Of a stretch of 64,000 nucleotides of DNA, positions 8,349 through 16,126 are shown piece by piece; position 1 is the stretch's first letter; each line of letters opens with the position of its first letter. The translations under genes and the position numbers were made by a program. Source of the stretch: Rhodococcus sp. KRD162 (lineage in GTDB: Bacteria > Actinomycetota > Actinomycetes > Mycobacteriales > Mycobacteriaceae); the NCBI RefSeq assembly GCF_017168335.1, contig NZ_JABFAU010000003.1:74589-138588 (forward strand). The letters are read 5' to 3'. Under the pieces are notes generated by a model. The model was not told the origin of the DNA and did no database searches. It saw only the letters and a program-made list of their open reading frames with translations.

Positions 8349-8810
8349 GTGGACTGGGTCGAGAAAGAACTGAGGGTCGCCGGTGCTACCGGTGCGGTCA
8401 CGGGTGCGGGCGTCATGCTCCCCTGGGCTCTCGAGGGATCGATGTCCTGGTTGGCATTGTTGGTGTTTCCTGCGTTCTGCGGTGCGGTGGCCGGGCTGTT
8501 GGTCGGCGTGGTCGCGGTCGGCGGGGGTCGCTACGCGTTGTGGTCGAATCGCGTGTGGCCGGCACGATCACACAGGACTTGGCGACACCGATTCGCCGCG
8601 TGCACCGCGGCAGCAGTCACGCTGGTGACCGCCCTCGCCCTGTGCTGGTTGTTCGCCGCGGCCGGTGAGATCTCCACCGGAACGGACGAATTGCTGCCCT
8701 GGTGGATCGCACTGGCAGTGATCGCAGCGTCGAGTTACCTGTTCGCCTATGCGCTCGCTCCTACGACAGACCGCACCGCCCGATCACAGGACTGCCTCGG
8801 ACAGGATTGA
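8349..8810 (+). CDS. Small hypothetical membrane protein
   Basis: About 153 residues with four probable membrane segments: near the start (ATGAVTGAGVMLPWAL), LALLVFPAFCGAVAGLLVGVVAVGG, FAACTAAAVTLVTALALCWLFAAAG and WIALAVIAASSYLFAYALA. A basic segment (RSHRTWRHR) lies between the second and third. I do not recognise the family. The start is uncertain: the GTG at 8349 gives the most compact protein, but upstream GTG and TTG codons are also open and none has a good ribosome site. Confidence 0.55.
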   Translation: MDWVEKELRVAGATGAVTGAGVMLPWALEGSMSWLALLVFPAFCGAVAGLLVGVVAVGGGRYALWSNRVWPARSHRTWRHRFAACTAAAVTLVTALALCWLFAAAGEISTGTDELLPWWIALAVIAASSYLFAYALAPTTDRTARSQDCLGQD

Positions 8811-8865
8811 GCCCTGACGTTGGCTGAGCGCAGACTCGACCCGCGGTGTCACCTCGAGCTCGACA

Positions 8866-10104
8866 CTACGCATCTCGTGAATCGGGTAGCGCCCGGATGT
8901 GTCGGAGAAAGCAGCGAGCGGCGTCGAGTCGATCGGCGTCGTAGTCCTGCCATTTCGAGGCAGGAACGTCCTGGTGCGCAACCTCGACGAACCCCCGTCT
9001 CGCGAAGAACTCTGCAGCCTCCCCGCTGACCGTCACCGCAAACAGGTTGCTGACCCCTCGCTCACGGCAAATTCTCACCAGCCCGTCCATCAGTAGTCCG
9101 CCCGCGCCCAGCCCCGAGAACTCGGCCACTGTGATCAATCCGGAGACCTCTCCGAATCCCGTTCCGGCATAACGGTCCACCTCGAGACCGACGATTCCGG
9201 CAAGGTGTCCGGTGCGAAGGACCCGCGCACCGAGCCCGCCGACAGCCATTCTCGCAATCTCGATCCGGCTGCGCGGCTTGAGTACCCCTTCGTGTACCCC
9301 TTGCGCCACCAACGATTCGATGGCGGGAAAATCGTCCACTTGGAGTGCGGCGAGGTGAAGGTACCGACCCTGGGTCAAGACGGTCCCGCGGCCGTCGAAA
9401 GTGAGTAGTTCGAATTCGAGATCTTCTGCACAGCAGAGGTTTACGCTGTATGCGCCGCCTGCGAGAGCCTCTTGAGCAGCGGGTAGGAAATCGTCGAGCC
9501 CTCGTTCGGCCAGATGAGCGCCGAGACGCTCGCGGTGCACGTCGATATCCGCAAAGCTGCGGGGTGGGTTTCCCCAACCGCCGCCCGGATCGGTCAGCAC
9601 CGTCTTCGATGCACGAACGCTCGCCGACACGAAACCTGCCGTGCGCGCGACAGCGGAAGCCTCGGCACCGACAACAACGCATTGCGAGTCCGCGGTAGCG
9701 AGCCATAGATCGGCTACTCTGTCGTCGCTCCACACCGAGGACGCGTCCATTGTCAGACCACCGACGGCGTCGACGGTGGCCGAAACGCTGTCGACCGGTA
9801 CCACGAAGATGAAGCGCGTATCGCGAGCACCGAACTCGCCGACCGTGCGTGCCACCGTTTCCAACGCAACAGATCCCAGCACGGGAAGCGCGACAACGAT
9901 CGTGACCCCGCGGAACTCCTCGATGAAGAAGTCGCGCTCTGGAACAGGCACACCGCTCGATGTCAGTTCCACCGCGGCCTCGCGCGGTACAGGTCGTCTA
10001 GGACGCGGCACACGCGGATTCGTCCGCAGATCGTCGCTCGTCACGATCGGCCCAGATCCGATGGCCCGCGACCGTCTGGGTTCCCAACCTCGGTTCGGTG
10101 CCAC
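8866..10104 (-). CDS. ArgA-like two-domain protein (kinase-like domain + GNAT acetyltransferase)
   Basis: A 412-residue protein. Residues about 60-250 resemble the non-catalytic amino-acid-kinase-like domain of ArgA-type N-acetylglutamate synthases. The linker (ELLTFDGRGTVLTQGRY, then REIARMA-like RIEIARMAVGG) and the C-terminal GNAT domain (GLGAGGLLMDGLVRICRERG, the acetyl-CoA loop) follow the same order. It could make N-acetylglutamate for arginine synthesis, but many actinobacteria use ArgJ or a short ArgA, and no arg gene is nearby, so another amino-acid acetylation is possible. The first 60 residues are Arg/Pro-rich; a GTG at 10044 is an alternative start. Confidence 0.65.
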   Translation of the reverse strand: MAPNRGWEPRRSRAIGSGPIVTSDDLRTNPRVPRPRRPVPREAAVELTSSGVPVPERDFFIEEFRGVTIVVALPVLGSVALETVARTVGEFGARDTRFIFVVPVDSVSATVDAVGGLTMDASSVWSDDRVADLWLATADSQCVVVGAEASAVARTAGFVSASVRASKTVLTDPGGGWGNPPRSFADIDVHRERLGAHLAERGLDDFLPAAQEALAGGAYSVNLCCAEDLEFELLTFDGRGTVLTQGRYLHLAALQVDDFPAIESLVAQGVHEGVLKPRSRIEIARMAVGGLGARVLRTGHLAGIVGLEVDRYAGTGFGEVSGLITVAEFSGLGAGGLLMDGLVRICRERGVSNLFAVTVSGEAAEFFARRGFVEVAHQDVPASKWQDYDADRLDAARCFLRHIRALPDSRDA

Positions 10105-10247
10105 ATATATCGGTTCCAGGTCGGTGTACTCACCGGATCGAATTTACACCGGTGCCCGCCCGGCCGATGCTTCGGAGAAGTCGACGGTGGTGCGCTCCCT
10201 GGCACGAACCCGGGCGCTCCTCGATACCTGTGGCGTCGACCGAGTAG

Positions 10248-10547
10248 ATGCCCACCCCGACACAGGGCGACGACGTTGCCACGGTCGATCCGATTGTGCA
10301 CGCTCCCAACGGCATACAGTTCGATGTCGCTGTACGCTACGACTGCGAGATCGTCGTCACGATTGTCGGCGTCCCTACGGCGTGGGGCTGGGTCGATGAC
10401 GGCGGGCTCGACCTCCACTCCCCTGCACTTCGAGCTCTCGTTGACGAGATCGCATCGATCATCAACAGCTACAACCACTCCGGCCAAGACATCACCAACC
10501 GATTCTTCGGTCGAGTTCGCGTCGGAGACGCCACCGTCGTGTGGTGA
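10248..10547 (+). CDS. Hypothetical 99-residue protein
   Basis: A small soluble protein with no recognised domain. Its composition (acidic, with VAVRYDCEIVVTIVGVPTAWGW and a helical ALRALVDEIASIINSYN segment) looks protein-like, not like an antisense frame. It lies between the ArgA-like gene and the TetR gene, convergent with the latter. There is no clear ribosome site before the ATG, so the gene call itself is uncertain. Confidence 0.4.
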   Translation: MPTPTQGDDVATVDPIVHAPNGIQFDVAVRYDCEIVVTIVGVPTAWGWVDDGGLDLHSPALRALVDEIASIINSYNHSGQDITNRFFGRVRVGDATVVW

Positions 10548-10621
10548 CCGAAACGGGCGACCGTCAGCAAGGCGGAGGTTCTCGAAACGTCGGCAGTACA
10601 CCATGCTCCACTGCCAGAGAG

Positions 10622-11290
10622 CTACTTCTCGGTTGCGCGGGCCGCAAGCCCTGCGATGATCAGGTCGAGTCCCACGTCGAACTCGTCGCCGAAGTCGTAG
10701 CCGGGGCGCAGTGCACGGCCGAGAGCAAACTCCTTGAAATACGGCAGGACGCCGTCGGGAATAGACGCGAGGATTGTCTCGCCGAGCTCGGCGAGGTCGC
10801 GTTCACCATCGAAAGCCAAACTCAGTTCCTGTATCAAGAACCCGTACAGGTGAGCGTCGAGAACGGCGAACGCGTGCCCGGTCAACTCGAGTGACAGTCC
10901 ACCCTCGCGTAGACACCCGATCACCGCATCGTGGTGTTGCAACGTGGCGAATCCGGCGTTGCGTCGTGAGTCCATGAGGCCCACTGCCCATGGGTGCTTC
11001 TTGAGGACCCCCCGGGCCGACTGCGACCTCAGCCGCATTTCCGACTGCCAGTCAGCTCCGATGCGTGGCGCGTGAAATTCCGAGAACACCTCGTCGACCA
11101 TGCCGTCGAGCATGTCTTCCTTGTTCTTGACGTGGTGGTACAGCGACATCGCCTCCACGCCCAGTCGAGTGGCCACTCCACGCATCGAGACCGCGCGCAA
11201 CCCCTGACTGTCGGCGAGATCCATTGCGGACCGCACGATCTCGTCGCGGCCCAATGCGCTACCACGATGGATCTTTCTGCTGTCGGTCAT
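10622..11290 (-). CDS. TetR/AcrR-family repressor
   Basis: A 222-residue TetR protein. The DNA-binding domain is residues about 15-65 (RDEIVRSAMDLADSQG, VATRLGVEAMSLYHHVKNKEDML) and the C-terminal part is of the TetR_C type (HAFAVLDAHLYGFLIQEL). A longer upstream extension is open, but MTDSRKI is the sensible start. It is divergent from a quinone-reductase gene. Two identical-architecture operators, CTTAC-N3-GTAAG, lie between them, so autorepression and repression of the reductase are likely. Confidence 0.9.
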   Translation of the reverse strand: MTDSRKIHRGSALGRDEIVRSAMDLADSQGLRAVSMRGVATRLGVEAMSLYHHVKNKEDMLDGMVDEVFSEFHAPRIGADWQSEMRLRSQSARGVLKKHPWAVGLMDSRRNAGFATLQHHDAVIGCLREGGLSLELTGHAFAVLDAHLYGFLIQELSLAFDGERDLAELGETILASIPDGVLPYFKEFALGRALRPGYDFGDEFDVGLDLIIAGLAARATEK

Positions 11291-11329
11291 TTCTTCGCTT
11301 CCTCGATGTGTGCTGCAACCGTTGACGTT

Positions 11330-11342
11330 CTTACATCGTAAG
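11330..11342. promoter_or_regulatory. TetR operator copy 1 (CTTACATCGTAAG)
   Basis: A perfect 5-bp inverted repeat with a 3-base spacer, 40 bases before the repressor start. A second copy with the same half-sites lies at 11361-11373; the 31-bp offset is close to three helical turns, placing both on the same face of the DNA. Confidence 0.7.
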
Positions 11343-11360
11343 TCTATCGTCAGGATATGA

Positions 11361-11373
11361 CTTACAGTGTAAG
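11361..11373. promoter_or_regulatory. TetR operator copy 2 (CTTACAGTGTAAG)
   Basis: The second CTTAC-N3-GTAAG site lies 16 bases before the reductase ATG chosen here (11390). Its position argues against the upstream ATG at 11357 as the translation start, because the site would then be inside the coding region. Confidence 0.7.
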
Positions 11374-11389
11374 ACCACGAGCTGGGACC

Positions 11390-12355
11390 ATGCGGGCAGT
11401 CACTCAAAGCACCTACGGCGGCACCGACACACTGCATGTGAACGAGATACCGGTGCCGACCCCGGGGCCGCGCGAGGCCTTGGTCCGCGTCCGTGCCGTC
11501 GGGATCGACCGCGGAACCGTCCACCTCATGACCGGATTGCCGTATGCCGTCAGACTCGGATTCGGCCTGCGTCGGCCGAAAGCTGCCGTGATCGGCCGAG
11601 ATCTGGCCGGTGTGGTCGAGGCAGTCGGGGACGAGGTCACCTCCGTCGCTGTCGGTGACGAGATCATCGGCTCTGCCCGCGGGTCGCTGGCACAGTTCGC
11701 GGTGGTACCGGAGTCTCGCTTGTCCCCCAAGCCCGCGAGCTTGTCTTTCGAGGAGGCGTCCGTCCTACCGATCTCGGGCAGCACTGCGCTGCAAGCAGTT
11801 CGAGACGCAGGACGCGTCGAGCCCGGCAACCGAGTCCTGGTGATCGGCGCCTCCGGCGGTGTGGGATCGTTCGCCGTCCAGATCGCTGCGGCGCACGGCG
11901 CGGAGGTGATCGGCGTAGCGAGCGCGGCAAAAGCCGATCTCGTTCGAGCCCTCGGAGCCAACCGCGTCATCGACTACACCCGCGAGGACATCGACGTCCA
12001 TGGACCCTACGACGTGATCATCGACCTGGCGGGTCTCCGAACGATCGCTCGACTTCGACGCAGTCTGACCGCGAACGGAACGCTGGTGATCGCAGGCGGC
12101 GAGGGCGGAGACCGATGGCTGGGCGGAGCCCACCGCCAAATCGGGGCAGCGGCCCTCTCCCCCTTCGTCAGGCACCGGATCACAGCCCTGATCAGCAAAG
12201 AACGCGCAGCCGACTTCGCCGAACTGGCCTCGCTGGTCGAGGCCGGCTCAGTCCGACCTGCACTCGACCGCGTCTACTCCCTCGACCGAACGGCCGACGC
12301 AGTGGCAGACCTGGCCGCAGGCAAGGTCCGCGGGAAGACGGCAGTTCGGCTGTGA
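11390..12355 (+). CDS. NADPH:quinone reductase-like zinc-independent oxidoreductase (MDR family)
   Basis: A 321-residue medium-chain dehydrogenase/reductase lacking the zinc ligands. The N-terminal GroES-like domain (MRAVTQSTYGGTDTLHV; EALVRVRAVGIDRGTVH) is followed by a Rossmann domain with GASGGVGSFAVQIAAAHG at about residue 150. Family members typically start MRAV, which supports the ATG at 11390 over the one at 11357. It is controlled, by position, by the divergent TetR repressor. A role in detoxifying quinones or reactive carbonyls is plausible; the substrate is unknown. Confidence 0.85.
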   Translation: MRAVTQSTYGGTDTLHVNEIPVPTPGPREALVRVRAVGIDRGTVHLMTGLPYAVRLGFGLRRPKAAVIGRDLAGVVEAVGDEVTSVAVGDEIIGSARGSLAQFAVVPESRLSPKPASLSFEEASVLPISGSTALQAVRDAGRVEPGNRVLVIGASGGVGSFAVQIAAAHGAEVIGVASAAKADLVRALGANRVIDYTREDIDVHGPYDVIIDLAGLRTIARLRRSLTANGTLVIAGGEGGDRWLGGAHRQIGAAALSPFVRHRITALISKERAADFAELASLVEAGSVRPALDRVYSLDRTADAVADLAAGKVRGKTAVRL

Positions 12356-12429
12356 GCCACCCGACCGAACGACGACCGGGGCGGTCGAGCGCTGAGCGGA
12401 CAGCACGGCATCGATCGAGGACGTGAAAG

Positions 12430-12801
12430 TCAGTCGGAGGCAGGCGGAAACAAGTTGTGCAGTGTTCTGCGCAACGATTCGGAACTGACCGGTTTCGTGA
12501 GCTCGCCGGCCAGCCGAGCCGAGATGTCTGCCGACAGAGTCGAGTATTCGAGGATTCCTGTGACCAGCACGAAGGCCGGGGGGTCGTCGCGACGCTCCAC
12601 TTCTTCGAGGACGTCGATTCCCGTTCCCGATGGCAGGTGGAAGTCGGAAATCACCAAATCGTGGTGGGAGTCGACGACGGAATCGATCGCCTCGGTGGAG
12701 TCCGCAGCCTGATCTACCGCCCAACCGAGTCGACGCAGCATATGGCACAAGACCAGACGGCTGACGGCGTCGTCGTCGACCACGAGGGCAACGCGCGTCA
12801 T
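12430..12801 (-). CDS. Stand-alone CheY-like response regulator
   Basis: A 123-residue receiver domain with no output domain. Phospho-acceptor Asp53 (VISDFHLPSG), the acidic pair D10/D11 and K103 in TKPV are all present. It is the last gene of the eight-gene polysaccharide/partner-switching operon; its ATG shares one base with the stop of the preceding STAS gene. It could receive phosphate from the HPt domain of the hybrid kinase at 18879-21410 and act by protein contact, for example on the phosphatase or a STAS protein. That link is inferred. Confidence 0.88.
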   Translation of the reverse strand: MTRVALVVDDDAVSRLVLCHMLRRLGWAVDQAADSTEAIDSVVDSHHDLVISDFHLPSGTGIDVLEEVERRDDPPAFVLVTGILEYSTLSADISARLAGELTKPVSSESLRRTLHNLFPPASD

Positions 12802-13166
12802 CAGGTGGACCCGCTCTCGGTTGGATCCAACATCACGAAGATCTGGTCGAACTGAGTGAGCCGGAACACCCGCATTGCGTCGTCGGACCGAGGGCGAACC
12901 AACGTCACGGTTCCCCCTTCGAGCACGCGATCCCGACGGGCACGCGCGAGAACCGCAAGACCCGCACTGTCCACGAAGGTGACGGCAGCGAGGTCGATCA
13001 CCAAGTACTGCGCCGAAACGAGATCGTCCTGGGAGAGCCGTTCTCGCACGGTCACAGCTTCGACCATGTCCAATCGTCCACCGAGCACGAGAGTTGCTTC
13101 GCCTCTGCCCGCAGTGGAGACACTCATGCTGATTGCGGGAAATTCGGCCGCATCGAAATTCGTCAC
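12801..13166 (-). CDS. STAS-domain anti-sigma-factor antagonist (second of two)
   Basis: A 121-residue STAS protein. VTFVDSAGLAVLARARR carries the serine expected to be phosphorylated by the cognate kinase and dephosphorylated by the PP2C phosphatase. In partner switching the unphosphorylated STAS binds the kinase and frees its other target. The gene overlaps the kinase gene by four bases. With another STAS at 14967-15290, the operon offers two competing partners for one kinase. Confidence 0.9.
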   Translation of the reverse strand: MTNFDAAEFPAISMSVSTAGRGEATLVLGGRLDMVEAVTVRERLSQDDLVSAQYLVIDLAAVTFVDSAGLAVLARARRDRVLEGGTVTLVRPRSDDAMRVFRLTQFDQIFVMLDPTESGST

Positions 13167-13588
13167 TGACCACTGCTCCTGATGTCGATCCGTAACTCGA
13201 GGTGATTTCCGGATCCGATCCGTTCGTACGCGATCTCGCTGACGAGCGAGCGGATGATTCGCAGGCCGTAGCCACGGTCACTGAGCTCACCGGGCGAACG
13301 AACCGTCGGTCCCGGCAGTTCGAACACATCGCCCTGATCAGTCACACGCACTATGAGTCGGTCCGAACTGAGCACCAGACTCAGTTCGATCACTCCCCCC
13401 TCGGGAAGATTCGCATGGTCGATCACATTCATGCAGGCCTCGTGCACGGCCAGTTCGGCCCGGGGGAAAACATCCGCTGCCGCATCGGGTTCCAGCTGAT
13501 CCGTCGCAGCTTTGAGCCATCCACCGACCGCGCGCACGGCCAAAGCGTTCGGTTGCAGTTCCAGACGCGATTGCGAGAGTGTGGTCAT
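13163..13588 (-). CDS. RsbW/SpoIIAB-type anti-sigma kinase (HATPase_c)
   Basis: A 141-residue GHKL ATPase of the anti-sigma-factor type. The N-box is HEACMNVIDHAN at about residues 48-59, the G1 box is VTDQGDVFELP and a G2-like DRGYGLRIIRSLV follows. It would phosphorylate the STAS proteins encoded on either side and bind a target when they are phosphorylated. Classical targets are sigma factors, but none is encoded in this locus. It overlaps both neighbours by four bases. Confidence 0.9.
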   Translation of the reverse strand: MTTLSQSRLELQPNALAVRAVGGWLKAATDQLEPDAAADVFPRAELAVHEACMNVIDHANLPEGGVIELSLVLSSDRLIVRVTDQGDVFELPGPTVRSPGELSDRGYGLRIIRSLVSEIAYERIGSGNHLELRIDIRSSGQ

Positions 13589-14970
13589 GCCGGTGTACTC
13601 GAGTTCTTGAAGATCACGAGCGTGCAATCGTCGGAGGCCGTGCTGCCGGCCGCGAACGCATGGACCGCGTCGAGGATCGATTCCCCCACTGCAGAGGAGC
13701 GCTCGAGGTACAGCCTGTGGCACAACTGGTCGAACCGGTCGTATCCGAACAGGTTCCCGTTCGGGTCGGCCTGCTCGGTCAAGCCGTCGGAACCGAGGAT
13801 CAACCAGTGGCCGAGGTCGAGGTCGACCGTCGAAACGGTGGGCACCCGGCCTCGGATCACCCCGAGCGGCGGCACGGTCGCCGCAACAGGTTCTACTCCC
13901 GACGCCCGCACCGCGACGATCGGCGAGTGCCCGGCATTGACCAGGGAGATCGAGCGGCTCCGCTCGTCGACCACACCGAGGGCGAGGGTGATGAACATAC
14001 CCACCTCGTCCAAATGTTCGTACAGTTCGTCTTCGACACGACCGAAGACATCCACCACCGACGCTTCGGAATGGGCGAGGAAGGCCACTCTGCACGCAGC
14101 TACCGCGCGAGTCATCAACATTGCAGCTGGCAGGCCTTTACCTGCGACGTCTCCGACCGCGAACCAGATCGAGTTCTGTGTCTTACCGAACACGTAGAAA
14201 TCTCCACCGGTGAGCGAAGCAGGAGTGGTGCTGGCGAACACCTCGACCGCGCTCGACCGAGGTGGCTGCTCGATGATGACCGACTGCGCGAGCGCCGAAG
14301 CGAGTTGATGCTCACGCTCGACCGCCGCCCTCTCGAGTTCGTATCGATGCAGCTCGTTGAACGCGATCATCACGCCGAGCGCTGACACGATCGCGTCGAC
14401 GATCGGTAGATCCACTGTCGAAAACGGTTGGCCGGTCCGCCTGTAGAACCCGATGAAATTCCCGCCCTCGCCCTCGGGATCGAGCGTGGCAATGACTGCG
14501 TGGTCACCGTCGGTGGTGCGCAGCAATTGGCCGGGTGCCGCAGCGAGGCTGCGCCGAGCAGTCTCTGTACACGCATCGAGCCTCGCCGTGTCGCCCGCAG
14601 TAGCTCTGACCGTGCGTTCGGTGAACAATACGACGAGAAAGGAACTCGTCAACGCAAGCGCCTCGTCGAGCAACAGTCCGATAGTTTCGTCGCTCGCAGC
14701 ACCCTGGACATTGATCTGGGCCAGGGTCTTCATGGCATGGATGCGGTCCTGGCTGGCGATGAGGGCCTCGGTCAGTTCACCCTGCATCGACTGGAGGCCT
14801 CGGACCTCTGCACGTACCCGGCCAGCCAGACGGTCCACCTCCGCAACAGGCGTCGACTCCGACGTCCGATTTCCGGAAGCGTGCGCGATGAGCAGATCGA
14901 CCGCTTCGTCGAGCGACGTCGGTTCGATGGCCGCACGCTCACGACGAACCTGTGACGACGTCGTACTCAC
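13585..14970 (-). CDS. SpoIIE/RsbU-type PP2C phosphatase with GAF-like sensor domain
   Basis: A 461-residue protein. A coiled coil (about 45-85, DRLAGRVRAEVRGLQSMQ) leads into a GAF-like domain (about 90-220) and a SpoIIE-type PP2C domain (about 245-455). Metal-binding aspartates appear in TGGDFYVFGK, VGDVAGKGLPAAM, LGSDGLTEQ and ASDDCTLVIF. It would dephosphorylate STAS proteins in response to a cytoplasmic signal. It starts with GTG overlapping the upstream STAS stop. Confidence 0.92.
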   Translation of the reverse strand: MSTTSSQVRRERAAIEPTSLDEAVDLLIAHASGNRTSESTPVAEVDRLAGRVRAEVRGLQSMQGELTEALIASQDRIHAMKTLAQINVQGAASDETIGLLLDEALALTSSFLVVLFTERTVRATAGDTARLDACTETARRSLAAAPGQLLRTTDGDHAVIATLDPEGEGGNFIGFYRRTGQPFSTVDLPIVDAIVSALGVMIAFNELHRYELERAAVEREHQLASALAQSVIIEQPPRSSAVEVFASTTPASLTGGDFYVFGKTQNSIWFAVGDVAGKGLPAAMLMTRAVAACRVAFLAHSEASVVDVFGRVEDELYEHLDEVGMFITLALGVVDERSRSISLVNAGHSPIVAVRASGVEPVAATVPPLGVIRGRVPTVSTVDLDLGHWLILGSDGLTEQADPNGNLFGYDRFDQLCHRLYLERSSAVGESILDAVHAFAAGSTASDDCTLVIFKNSSTPA

Positions 14971-15290
14971 GACGCGCTCGTATCCGCGTCGTCGATGGTG
15001 AACACCTCTGCGAGGTCGGTGATTTCGAGGATGACGCGGACCGGGTCGGAGAGCTGGGTCAAGATGACCTCACCACCGAGCGCCGCGGCCGCCTTCTGCA
15101 GCCGCACGAGTTCGGCGAGCGCGGAAGAATCCACGAAGGCGACCTGCGACAGGTCGATGCGCACAGTGTTGTTCTCGGCTGTCACCAAAGGGAAAACGGC
15201 AGTTCGGAATCCATCGGTCTCGTGAGCGTCGAATCGGCCGACCAGGTGTACGAGCCGTTGTGACGGCTCGATTTCGGTTCTGATGATCAC
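14967..15290 (-). CDS. STAS-domain anti-sigma-factor antagonist (first of two)
   Basis: A 107-residue STAS protein; VAFVDSSALAELVRLQ contains the predicted phospho-serine. The GTG at 15290 is chosen because AAGGAG lies eight bases before it and because it overlaps the stop of the glycosyltransferase gene by four bases. This junction is where the polysaccharide genes pass directly into the signalling genes. A longer upstream frame merely overlaps the glycosyltransferase. Confidence 0.88.
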   Translation of the reverse strand: MIIRTEIEPSQRLVHLVGRFDAHETDGFRTAVFPLVTAENNTVRIDLSQVAFVDSSALAELVRLQKAAAALGGEVILTQLSDPVRVILEITDLAEVFTIDDADTSAS

Positions 15291-16126
15291 GGGCAGGTCT
15301 CCTTGTCGTTCGGCGTGGACGTCGCGGCTCGCGCGAGCGAGGAGTCGGGGCGCGTATATCGACCGCTGAGGTCGTAGCGGCGAATACGAATCAGGTCGCG
15401 TAGGAACTGCATGCTGACCTTGGCGGCCTCTACGGTCGAACCCGGAGCATCGATCCATTCGACCGGCACTTCGGCCGCACGATAGCCGACTTTGTTCGCG
15501 AGATAGAGGATTTCGAGGTCGAACGAGAAGCCATCGACGATCTGCATCGTGAACAGCGTCGATGCCGCATCTGCGGTGAAGAGCTTGAATCCACATTGGG
15601 TGTCGGACACCGTCACACCGAACCCTCTCGACACGACGACGCGAAGTGTCTTGCTCAGCACTCGCCGCGTCAGGCTCTTTCCGCTGACCGCTGCGCCCTT
15701 GGCTGCACGGGAGCCCACGACCACATCGAAGCCCTCGTCGATGAGCGAGTAGAGGCGGTCGAACTGTTCGATCGGCGTCGACTGGTCAGCGTCGGCGAAC
15801 AACACCACTTCTCCACGCGCAGCGAGCATTCCTCGTCGAACCGCGTCACCCTTCCCGGTGTTCTTCTCGGCGACGACGAGGGTCAAGTTGGCGAATCGCA
15901 GGTCTTCGACGAGTGCGACGGTCGTATCGGTCGAACCGTCGTCGGAGACGATCAGCTCCCAGGGCTCACTGCGGGCACTCATGTGCGTAGCGATCGCGCC
16001 GATGGTGGGAAGGATGCGCCATTCTTCGTTGTAGGCCGGAATGACCACGGATACAACGGGCTTGGCGCACAACGGCTCGGTGACCCACTTTCGGTAGGCA
16101 CGGTATGCGGACGAATCCTCGCTCAT
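15287..16126 (-). CDS. GT2 family glycosyltransferase (dolichyl/polyprenyl-phosphate sugar transferase-like)
   Basis: A 279-residue GT-A fold enzyme. VVSVVIPAYNEEWRI is the nucleotide-sugar-binding start, SDDGSTD and FADADQSTP (the DXD-type metal site) follow, and SDTQCGFKLF is typical of DPM1-like transferases. It would transfer a sugar to a polyprenyl phosphate or lipid carrier on the inner membrane face. The start at 16126 overlaps the flippase gene by four bases; a longer open extension upstream lies inside that gene and is not used. Confidence 0.88.
   Translation of the reverse strand: MSEDSSAYRAYRKWVTEPLCAKPVVSVVIPAYNEEWRILPTIGAIATHMSARSEPWELIVSDDGSTDTTVALVEDLRFANLTLVVAEKNTGKGDAVRRGMLAARGEVVLFADADQSTPIEQFDRLYSLIDEGFDVVVGSRAAKGAAVSGKSLTRRVLSKTLRVVVSRGFGVTVSDTQCGFKLFTADAASTLFTMQIVDGFSFDLEILYLANKVGYRAAEVPVEWIDAPGSTVEAAKVSMQFLRDLIRIRRYDLSGRYTRPDSSLARAATSTPNDKETCP

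Noticed and set aside
8162..8416. An 84-residue minus-strand frame with two close cysteines
   Set aside because: It overlaps the ends of the MarR and membrane-protein genes and has no ribosome site or recognisable family.
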